64,000 nt of DNA from assembly GCF_007671675.1 (NCBI RefSeq), contig NZ_VCGW01000001.1, positions 744,001 to 808,000 on the forward strand, written 5' to 3'. This stretch comes from Marinobacter maritimus. GTDB taxonomy: Bacteria; Pseudomonadota; Gammaproteobacteria; Pseudomonadales; Oleiphilaceae. This document shows, in pieces, positions 19,524 to 26,214 of this stretch; position 1 is the first letter of the stretch; every line of letters starts with the position of its first letter. The notes under the pieces were generated by a model. It saw only the letters and a list, made by a program, of their open reading frames with translations, did no database searches and was not told the origin of the DNA. Both the position numbers and the translations under genes were made by a program.

Positions 19524-20435
19524 TCATTCCAGCACGGAAACGGTGGTCAGCAGTTGTCGCACGCGCTCAGCGCTTTTTCCTGATTCACCTTGTTCAAGGC
19601 GGTGTTCGGCTACGGATGGGAAGACGGCCTGGATATCGTCTGGCAGGACGTGGTGGCGACCTTCCATCAGAGCCCAGGCTTTCGAGGCCCTGAGTAATCC
19701 GAGCCCGGCTCTCGGTGACAAGCCATAGAGCAACCCGGGCATGCGGCGACTCTGTTCCAGCAGGCGCTGGATATAATCGAGAAGTGCCGGGCTTGCGGTT
19801 ACGCGGGTTACTTCATCCTGAAGTTTTTCCAGATCTGCTTCTGAGAGCAGAGTGCCGAGCCGTTCCGTCATCACCCGGCGGTCTTCGCCTTCCAGGAGTT
19901 CACGCTCGGCTCTGGGGTCGGGGTAGCCGAGCCGTATGCGCATCAGGAAACGGTCGAGCTGGGATTCCGGCAGGGGATAGGTGCCGCCTTGTTCAGTCGG
20001 GTTCTGGGTTGCGATTACAAAGAACGGGTTTGGCAGCGGGCGGGTTTCGCCTTCAATGGATACCTGGCGCTCTTCCATGGCTTCAAGCAGCGCACTTTGT
20101 GTTCGCGGGGAGGCGCGGTTTATTTCATCGGCCAATACAACCTGGGCAAAAATGGGGCCTTGGTGGAATACCAGGCTTCCGGCCTGCTTGTCATACATGG
20201 AGTAGCCCAGTACATCGGCAGGCAGCAGGTCATTGGTGAACTGGATGCGTTGATAACTGAGGCCCATGATTTTGGCCAGTGCGTGAGACAGGGTGGTTTT
20301 GCCCATGCCGGGAATGTCTTCAATCAGTAAGTGGCCACTGGCAAGCAGGCCGCACAGGGCCAGGCGAACCTGTCGCTCTTTGCCCAGCAGAATCTGATTC
20401 AGTTCGGTAACAACGGTGTCCACCAGGTTTTTCAT
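19524..20435 (-). CDS. MoxR family AAA+ ATPase
   Basis: 303 residues. Walker A GMGKTTL at about 43-49, Walker B VVLADEINRASPRTQSALLEAMEERQV, sensor 1 FFVIATQNPTEQGGTYPLPESQLDRFLMR and the C-terminal helical lid are complete. MoxR ATPases act as chaperones that mature partner proteins, normally encoded just downstream as a DUF58 and VWA set. Here the next gene downstream is trxB and the upstream gene, 7 bases away, is aguB, so no partner is adjacent. Function therefore unassigned. Confidence 0.92.
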   Translation of the reverse strand: MKNLVDTVVTELNQILLGKERQVRLALCGLLASGHLLIEDIPGMGKTTLSHALAKIMGLSYQRIQFTNDLLPADVLGYSMYDKQAGSLVFHQGPIFAQVVLADEINRASPRTQSALLEAMEERQVSIEGETRPLPNPFFVIATQNPTEQGGTYPLPESQLDRFLMRIRLGYPDPRAERELLEGEDRRVMTERLGTLLSEADLEKLQDEVTRVTASPALLDYIQRLLEQSRRMPGLLYGLSPRAGLGLLRASKAWALMEGRHHVLPDDIQAVFPSVAEHRLEQGESGKSAERVRQLLTTVSVLE

Positions 20436-20442
20436 GCCGGAT

Positions 20443-21378
20443 TCAGTCCCTCACTCGTTTGAGAATATCGCCATAGGCGTCGATGCGTCGGTCTCTGAAA
20501 TACGGCCAGATGCGGCGAATCGATTCACTACGATGACGATCAAGGGTGACACTGAGTATGCATTCGGTGCTGTCATCAGCCCGAGCCAGAAACTCGCCCT
20601 GAGGGCCGCAGATAAAGCTGTTACCCCAGAAGCGGATGCCTTCGGAGTGCCCGGAAGGATCTGGTTCCTTGCCTACCCGGTTAGGTGCGACCACCGGCAG
20701 GTTATTGGCGACAGCGTGACCGCGCTGAACGGTAACCCAGGCTTCCAGCTGTCGCGCCTGTTCTTCCGGGTCATCGGTGATGTCCCAGCCGATGGCGGTG
20801 GGGTAAATCAGGATCTCGGCGCCGGCAAGTGCCATCAGGCGAGCCGCTTCCGGGTACCATTGATCCCAGCATACGAGTACGCCGAGTTTACCTACCGAGG
20901 TTTCTATGGGTGAGAACCCGTTGCGGCCATCGTTGAACTGAGCATCACCGGGTGTGAAATAGAACTTCTCATAGAATCCCGGGTCGTCCGGAATGTGCAT
21001 TTTGCGATACAGGCCGGCGATGGAGCCGTCGTTTTCGATAACCACGGCGGTGTTGTGATAAACCCCATTCATGCGACGCTCGAAAATGGAGCCAACAATA
21101 ACGATTTCGAGCTCTCGTGCCAGATTGGAAAGCCGCTCACTGGTTGGGCCCGGGATGGGCTCGGCGAGGTCAAAAACGCTGGTGTCTTCGGTCTGGCAAA
21201 AATACAGGGTCGCGTGAAGCTCCTGCAGCACGATCAGTTGGGCACCGCCTGCGGCCGCCTCGCGAACCAGCATTTCGGTGGTTGCCAAGCTGGCGGCCTT
21301 GTCCTCGCTGCAAGCTTGTTGAATTGCAGCGACTGCAAGCTGGGCGGAAAGCGTATGTTCGCCTGGGGTGTGGCTCAT
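20443..21378 (-). CDS. aguB: N-carbamoylputrescine amidase
   Basis: 311 residues, carbon-nitrogen hydrolase family. AguB hydrolyses N-carbamoylputrescine to putrescine, CO2 and ammonia. The Glu-Lys-Cys triad is Glu53 (VLQELHA), Lys126 (YRKMHIPDDPGF) and Cys170 (VLVCWDQWYPE). ATDRHR-like LDRHRSESIRRIWPYFRDRRIDAY at the end is typical of this subgroup. Its ATG overlaps aguA by 4 bases, so the two pathway enzymes are coupled. A roughly 15-residue extra N terminus precedes the catalytic domain. Confidence 0.94.
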   Translation of the reverse strand: MSHTPGEHTLSAQLAVAAIQQACSEDKAASLATTEMLVREAAAGGAQLIVLQELHATLYFCQTEDTSVFDLAEPIPGPTSERLSNLARELEIVIVGSIFERRMNGVYHNTAVVIENDGSIAGLYRKMHIPDDPGFYEKFYFTPGDAQFNDGRNGFSPIETSVGKLGVLVCWDQWYPEAARLMALAGAEILIYPTAIGWDITDDPEEQARQLEAWVTVQRGHAVANNLPVVAPNRVGKEPDPSGHSEGIRFWGNSFICGPQGEFLARADDSTECILSVTLDRHRSESIRRIWPYFRDRRIDAYGDILKRVRD

Positions 21379-22427
21379 AAAGTGACGACTCCCTCTGGAA
21401 TCTGCATGGTGACGCAGTGCAGGCTGCCATGCTGTTGCACCAGCGCGCGACAGTTTATGGGAATGACCTCCTGGCTTGAGAAAATCTGGCTAATAATACG
21501 AATGGCTTCGTCATCCTGCGTCACACCATACACGGGTAACAGGATGGCGCCATTGATGATCAAAAAATTGGCATAGGTCGCCGGCAAACGTTCGCCTTCA
21601 TGGCCGAATACCGGGTCAGGCCACGGCAAGGCGGTCAGTTGGTATGGCGTGCCGTCGCGCTGGCGGAACTCCTGAAGGTCTTCCTCCATAGCGGCCAGGG
21701 CGCTGTAATGCTCGTCGGCCACATCCGGGCAGGTCACATAGCAAATATGATCCGGGGCGCAGAAGCGAGCCAGCGTGTCTATGTGGCTGTCGGTGTCGTC
21801 GCCCGCCAGATAACCGTGATTGAGCCACAGAATCCGGTCTGCCCCCAGCATTTCAGATAGCAACTGCTCAATGGCGCCGCGATCCATGGACGCATTGCGT
21901 GAAGGCGTCAGAAGACATTCGCTGGTGGCCAGCAGGGTACCTTCGCCGTCTGATTCAATGGAGCCGCCCTCCAGAACAAATTCCACAGCCCGCATCGGTG
22001 TGGCGCCGAATACCCCTGAATCGGCGAGATGGCGGTTTAGCGCGTCGTCTTTCTCCCAGGGGAACTTGCCGCCCCAGGCGTTGAAGCGAAAATCCAGAAG
22101 GATGGGGCCTTCACTTGTTATCACGGTTATCGGGCCGTGATCCCGGGCCCAGGTATCGTTTGCGGGTGCCGGCACGGCATGCACTCGCCCTGGCAGGCCT
22201 TGCTGGTCAGCCCAGGTGTTGAGCTCGCGCTCCAGATCTTGCAGTCGAACAACGTGCTCGCAACTGATAATCAGATGTTGGAAGCGGAGAACTGAGCGGG
22301 CAATTTCAAGGAATACCGGTTCTACCTCATCAAGAATCCCTGCCCAGTCGGTACCCGAATGGGGCCAGGTAAGCATAACGGCGCTTTGGGGTGCCCACTC
22401 AGCGGGCAACACGCGTAGGGATGTCAC
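21375..22427 (-). CDS. aguA: Agmatine deiminase
   Basis: 350 residues from GTG 22427. The frame continues eight codons upstream, but AAGGTGA lies correctly before this GTG. It converts agmatine to N-carbamoylputrescine. Guanidine-transferase fold: LPAEWAPQSAVMLTWPHSGTDW at the start, DTWARDHGPITV, FNAWGGKFPW, LEGGSIESDGEGTLL, HIDTLARF and the catalytic cysteine in SLHCVTMQIP near the C terminus. With aguB it completes the agmatine route to putrescine. Confidence 0.95.
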   Translation of the reverse strand: MTSLRVLPAEWAPQSAVMLTWPHSGTDWAGILDEVEPVFLEIARSVLRFQHLIISCEHVVRLQDLERELNTWADQQGLPGRVHAVPAPANDTWARDHGPITVITSEGPILLDFRFNAWGGKFPWEKDDALNRHLADSGVFGATPMRAVEFVLEGGSIESDGEGTLLATSECLLTPSRNASMDRGAIEQLLSEMLGADRILWLNHGYLAGDDTDSHIDTLARFCAPDHICYVTCPDVADEHYSALAAMEEDLQEFRQRDGTPYQLTALPWPDPVFGHEGERLPATYANFLIINGAILLPVYGVTQDDEAIRIISQIFSSQEVIPINCRALVQQHGSLHCVTMQIPEGVVTL

Positions 22428-22449
22428 TTTACAGTCACCTTGAAATTGC

Positions 22450-22478
22450 AAAAGCCGCCATTCTAAACAAAAGGCGGC
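22450..22478 (-). terminator. Intrinsic terminator downstream of the small exported protein gene
   Basis: Read on the minus strand, GCCGCC and GGCGGC (22473-22478 and 22454-22459) pair around a 13-base loop and are followed by TTTT (22453-22450). It separates the small gene at 22538-22840 from aguA, so aguA-aguB probably start from their own promoter in the short space left or by read-through. Confidence 0.6.
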
Positions 22479-22537
22479 ATGTCGTCAGGATGTGTGCCCG
22501 GAATTGGCGGACGGGAAGAACACTCTGTCTGAAAATG

Positions 22538-22840
22538 TCAGCGCTGGGGCGTCAATACCGAATGTATGACGCGGTCACTTTCGAAATAGACCACAAAGTT
22601 GCCGTAGTTCCACTGGCTGATCGGGGGGTGTCCAACAGGGCCATCAATGGAAGCTGGCTGGCCCCATGAGGCGCGCACCGAGGCCTGTGTTGTCCCGGTC
22701 CGGGGTATGCTTTGCTGGCTTCTGTCAGCCTGGCTACCCACAGGTACACTAAGCTCTTGGGCAAACGCGCCGGAAACCGGGGTAAGGGTGAGTAAAAATG
22801 CTGTTGCCAGGGTGCCGGTCAGGGCTCGCTTTACTGTCAT
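22538..22840 (-). CDS. Small exported protein of unknown function
   Basis: 100 residues from ATG 22840, chosen because GGAG precedes it and because it gives a clean signal peptide (MTVKRALTGTLATAFLLTLTPVSGAFAQ); the longer frame to 22975 has no such support and would overlap the PilZ gene. The mature part of about 72 residues contains ASWGQPASIDGPVGHPPISQWNYGNFVVYFESDRVIHSV, a pattern reminiscent of BamE-like small periplasmic domains, where a helix is followed by a W-containing beta hairpin. No lipobox cysteine, so probably soluble in the periplasm. Not identified further. Confidence 0.75.
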   Translation of the reverse strand: MTVKRALTGTLATAFLLTLTPVSGAFAQELSVPVGSQADRSQQSIPRTGTTQASVRASWGQPASIDGPVGHPPISQWNYGNFVVYFESDRVIHSVLTPQR

Positions 22841-22944
22841 TGATGGATCTCCACTAATACTGGGGTCTCCGGCAGGCGCTCCGGGGACATGGATAAAACG
22901 TAATATCCGAGAATTACAGACAAAAGTCACATGTTTTTGCCAGT

Positions 22945-23532
22945 CTACTCTTTTTGCCGTTGGCGAATCTGCCACCGCATCACATGTCGGGCGATTTGCT
23001 GACGGTCGCTATCCTGAATCCGTATAAAACCGGTATGAACCCTTGCCCTGCCTGTTTCATCAGCTTGAACATCCAGAACCTGGGCAATGGCACGAGGCCG
23101 CGAAAGTTCGGGCGGCAGCGTCATGCGAACGGCGAGCCTGTCGCCAGTCTGCCACGCTTGCGGGCTCGCGCAAAACGCCAGACCTCCCTCGCTCAGGGTT
23201 ACGTCCTGCCAGTCCTCAGGTTGCAAGGGATTTTGCTGAAAGGCCATAATGCGCGCAAGCGTGTCCAGCTTGCCATTCAGGGACTTTACCAACCCTGTTA
23301 GCAAGCGATCCTGATCTGCAAGGCTGGCAAGCTGGGATTTGATGTCCTGGTCCAGGCGCCTGAACTCGGCCTCCAGGTTTTCGAGATGGTCGTCACCAAA
23401 GGCATTCTCGTCGAACCCGGTTGAGGGGGTCAGTTTATGGACTTCCAGACCAACCCGGTCCTCGATGCGGAAAAATTCCCGACGCTCAGGCGTACAATCT
23501 GTTGATTCGGGCAGTGTGTCTCGGGTTTGCAT
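22945..23532 (-). CDS. PilZ domain protein with an inserted coiled coil
   Basis: 195 residues. RREFFRIEDRVGLEV near residue 17 supplies the RxxxR part of a c-di-GMP binding site. The second part, LSEGGLAF, comes about 95 residues later, followed by the beta-barrel strands (LAVRMTLPPEL, AIAQVLDV, RVHTGFIRI). Between them lies a helical stretch (about 45-95) with heptad-like leucines. Probably a cytoplasmic c-di-GMP receptor. Partner and output unknown; neighbours give no motility link. Divergent from the Lol permease gene. Confidence 0.8.
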   Translation of the reverse strand: MQTRDTLPESTDCTPERREFFRIEDRVGLEVHKLTPSTGFDENAFGDDHLENLEAEFRRLDQDIKSQLASLADQDRLLTGLVKSLNGKLDTLARIMAFQQNPLQPEDWQDVTLSEGGLAFCASPQAWQTGDRLAVRMTLPPELSRPRAIAQVLDVQADETGRARVHTGFIRIQDSDRQQIARHVMRWQIRQRQKE

Positions 23533-23653
23533 TCAGGGCTCCGGAAATCAGAATTTGGCCAGTATCAAAAGTTTAGCAGTTTCCCGCCGTGCTGAAAGGC
23601 CGTTGGGAATTCCAGACCACGACCGACCCGAAGGTAGCGACAGGCACCTCTTC

Positions 23654-24895
23654 ATGTTCAGACCCTTATCGTTTTATATCGGCTTGCGCTATACCGCAGC
23701 CAAACGGCGTAATCACTTTATCTCATTCATCTCGCTCACATCCATGATCGGTTTGATGCTCGGTGTTGCCGTGCTGATTGTCGTATTATCCGTGATGAAT
23801 GGATTCGATCGTGAACTCAAGCAGCGAATCCTCGGCATGGTGCCCCACGCCATCATTCAGGGCAGTGGCCCTCTGGACGACTGGGAGACGGTAGATGCCC
23901 AGGTGCAGCAGCATCCGAGGGTGCTTGCGGCCGCCCCGTTTATTCAGGGCCAGGGCATGGTCACCGGAGGTGGTGATGTGCGCGGAGTTATGCTCAACGG
24001 TATTTTGCCGGAGGAGGAGCGCACGGTTTCAATCATTGAAAACCATATGATTGAAGGCAAATTGGACGACCTGGTATCGGGTGAGTTCGGAATTATCGTA
24101 GGTCGCACCATGGCAGCCAGCCTGCGTTTGCAGTTGGGCGACAAGGTTACTGTCGTGCTTCCCGAAGCCTCGGTAACACCCGCCGGCGTTTTGCCACGCC
24201 TCAAGCGATTTACGGTGAAGGGTGTTTTCAGTGTGGGTGCTGAACTGGACGGCAATTACACCCTCATTCACATGGATGATGCCGCCAAGTTGATGCGGAC
24301 CGGCGGTAAAGCCCAGGGAGTGCGACTGCTGGTGGATGACCTGTTCGCTGCGCCCAAGGTGGCCGAAGAGGCGGCCAAAGGGCTTTCTGGCCGTTATTAT
24401 ATTTCGGATTGGACGCGCACCCACGGCAACCTGTTCCAGGCCATTCGCATGGAAAAAACCATGATCGGTCTGCTTCTGATGTTCATTGTGGCGGTCGCGG
24501 CATTCAATATTGTGTCCACGCTGGTCATGGTGGTGACTGACAAAACAGCGGACATCGCAATTCTGCGCACCATGGGAGCAACACCGGGGCGCATTATGAG
24601 GATATTTATTGTTCAGGGAGCGGTTATCGGGGTGTTCGGTACCCTTATTGGCACAACACTCGGTGTTCTTGGAGCCCTCAATATCAGTGCGTTTATCTCG
24701 TGGCTGGAGGGTGCGCTCGGGCACCAGTTCCTGAGTGCCGACGTGTATTTTATCAGTTATCTGCCCTCCCAGTTGCAATGGCAGGATGTGGCAGTGATCA
24801 GCGGAGCGGGCCTTGCCATGAGCTTGCTGGCCACCATATACCCGGCGTGGCGAGCGTCGCGAGTGGACCCTGCGGAGGCACTGCGTTATGAATGA
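23654..24895 (+). CDS. Lipoprotein-releasing ABC transporter permease (LolC/LolE/LolF)
   Basis: 413 residues from ATG 23654, where MFRPLSFYIGLRYTAAKRRNHFISFISLTSMIGLMLGV matches LolC/LolE; the longer frame upstream runs through the PilZ gene's antisense strand. Four membrane segments: one N-terminal (about 25-50) and three near the C terminus (about 265-290, 315-345, 380-400), flanking a large periplasmic domain. The protein extracts lipoproteins from the inner membrane and passes them to LolA. Only one permease accompanies lolD here, so it may be a LolF-type homodimer. Confidence 0.93.
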   Translation: MFRPLSFYIGLRYTAAKRRNHFISFISLTSMIGLMLGVAVLIVVLSVMNGFDRELKQRILGMVPHAIIQGSGPLDDWETVDAQVQQHPRVLAAAPFIQGQGMVTGGGDVRGVMLNGILPEEERTVSIIENHMIEGKLDDLVSGEFGIIVGRTMAASLRLQLGDKVTVVLPEASVTPAGVLPRLKRFTVKGVFSVGAELDGNYTLIHMDDAAKLMRTGGKAQGVRLLVDDLFAAPKVAEEAAKGLSGRYYISDWTRTHGNLFQAIRMEKTMIGLLLMFIVAVAAFNIVSTLVMVVTDKTADIAILRTMGATPGRIMRIFIVQGAVIGVFGTLIGTTLGVLGALNISAFISWLEGALGHQFLSADVYFISYLPSQLQWQDVAVISGAGLAMSLLATIYPAWRASRVDPAEALRYE

Positions 24896-24908
24896 GGAAA
24901 ATGATGCC

Positions 24909-25598
24909 ATGAAGGATGTCCCTCTAGTGATCGACTGCCGTCAGGTAACCCGGACCTACACTCAGGGCCCGGAGAAGCTGACCATCTTTTCTGATATCTC
25001 GCTGGAGGTTACAGCGGGTGAAACTGTGGCGATTGTGGGCAGCAGTGGTGCGGGTAAAACCACCCTGCTGAATCTCCTTGGCGGGCTGGATAAGCCGTCG
25101 TCCGGGGAGATCTCGATATGTGGCAAGCACATTCACCGTTTATCCGAGGCTGGGCGGGCGCACTTCCGCAATCGTTACCTGGGCTTTGTTTACCAGTTCC
25201 ACCATCTGTTGCCCGAATTCACTGCACTTGAGAATGTCATGATGCCCGGAGCTCTGGGTGGAATGGCGATAAGCGAAGCGCGCTCGCGGGCGCAATCCAT
25301 TTTGCAAAGGGTAGGGCTCGCTGAACGTTTGGAGCACAAGCCTGGTGAGCTCTCCGGCGGAGAGCGCCAGCGTGTCGCGATTGCCCGCGCGTTGGTGAAT
25401 GAGCCTGATTGTGTGTTGATGGATGAGCCCACGGGCAACCTTGATGAACACACGGGTGAAGGTGTGCGAGACCTGATTGAGTCTTTGCGTGATCAATTCG
25501 GGATAGCGTTTGTTATGGTCACACACGATATGAAGATGGCCAGGAGTCTCGGGCGAGTGCTGAGGCTGGAGCAGGGCAGGCTGGTTCAGGAGGCCTGA
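24909..25598 (+). CDS. lolD: LolD, ATPase of the lipoprotein-releasing system
   Basis: 229 residues from ATG 24909, preferred over ATG 24888 because GAGGA is placed for it; either start gives overlap with, or a 13-base gap from, the permease gene. Walker A GSSGAGKTT at 44-52, Q loop YLGFVYQFHHLLPEFTALENVMMP (the LolD-specific signature region), signature LSGGERQR and Walker B VLMDEPTGNLD. It powers lipoprotein sorting to the outer membrane. The 3' end overlaps the convergent DUF2062 gene by 13 bases. Confidence 0.96.
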   Translation: MKDVPLVIDCRQVTRTYTQGPEKLTIFSDISLEVTAGETVAIVGSSGAGKTTLLNLLGGLDKPSSGEISICGKHIHRLSEAGRAHFRNRYLGFVYQFHHLLPEFTALENVMMPGALGGMAISEARSRAQSILQRVGLAERLEHKPGELSGGERQRVAIARALVNEPDCVLMDEPTGNLDEHTGEGVRDLIESLRDQFGIAFVMVTHDMKMARSLGRVLRLEQGRLVQEA

Positions 25599-26134
25599 TC
25601 GCGGGATGCGCGCCGAAGCTCTTTTCGGGCGCGGCGGCGCAGTTGCCAGTCCGTGCGAATTTTCCGTCGCCAGATAAACTGTATGATCAGATAAGCCAGG
25701 CACGCTGAAATGGTGGCGACGATGAGTGAGCCGAGGTATAGCGGAATGCCGATGTCCAACAAGCGTTCACTGATCCAGTGCCATGAGAGCTGCGGGTGGA
25801 AGCTCAAAACCGGCCGATTGAGTATCCAGGCGCCTACCTTATAATTGAAATAAAACATGGGGGGCATGGTGATCGGGTTGCTGATCCACACCAGTACCAC
25901 CGATAACGGCAGGTTGGCGTTGAACCAGATGGCAAAAAATGCTGCAGCAAGCATCTGGAACGGCATGGGGATAAGGCAGAAAAAGACACCGATCAGAAAC
26001 GCCCGGGCGACACTGTGACGGTTGATATGCCAAAGGTTGGGTTCATTCAGGATATCGCCAAGAAAGCCCAGCGACTGCATCGCTTGCACCTTCTCCGGAG
26101 ATGGCAGATATCGTTTGATGAACTTCTTTGGCAT
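25586..26134 (-). CDS. DUF2062 membrane protein
   Basis: 182 residues from ATG 26134 (MPKKFIKRYLPSPEKV); GAGGG lies upstream, whereas the longer frame has no support. DUF2062 core at about 40-160 with two membrane regions: ARAFLIGVFFCLIPMPFQMLAAAFFAIWFNANLPLSVVLVWISNPITMPPMFYFNYKVG, then a C-terminal segment GIPLYLGSLIVATISACLAYLIIQFIW and a highly basic cytoplasmic tail. The domain function is unknown. It is divergent from comEC and convergent with lolD, an arrangement shared with Pseudomonas relatives. Confidence 0.9.
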   Translation of the reverse strand: MPKKFIKRYLPSPEKVQAMQSLGFLGDILNEPNLWHINRHSVARAFLIGVFFCLIPMPFQMLAAAFFAIWFNANLPLSVVLVWISNPITMPPMFYFNYKVGAWILNRPVLSFHPQLSWHWISERLLDIGIPLYLGSLIVATISACLAYLIIQFIWRRKIRTDWQLRRRARKELRRASRDQAS

Positions 26135-26214
26135 TGGAAGCTCTACCCTCAAGTAGAATGTAACTCCGGCGGCAAGGATGTCGCCGATGGATAAAATCAC
26201 CGGGAGGACAAGGA

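Noticed and set aside
24029..24910. 293-codon open frame antisense to the Lol permease
   Set aside because: Entirely within the permease gene, with low-complexity His/Asn/Gln content and no recognised motif.
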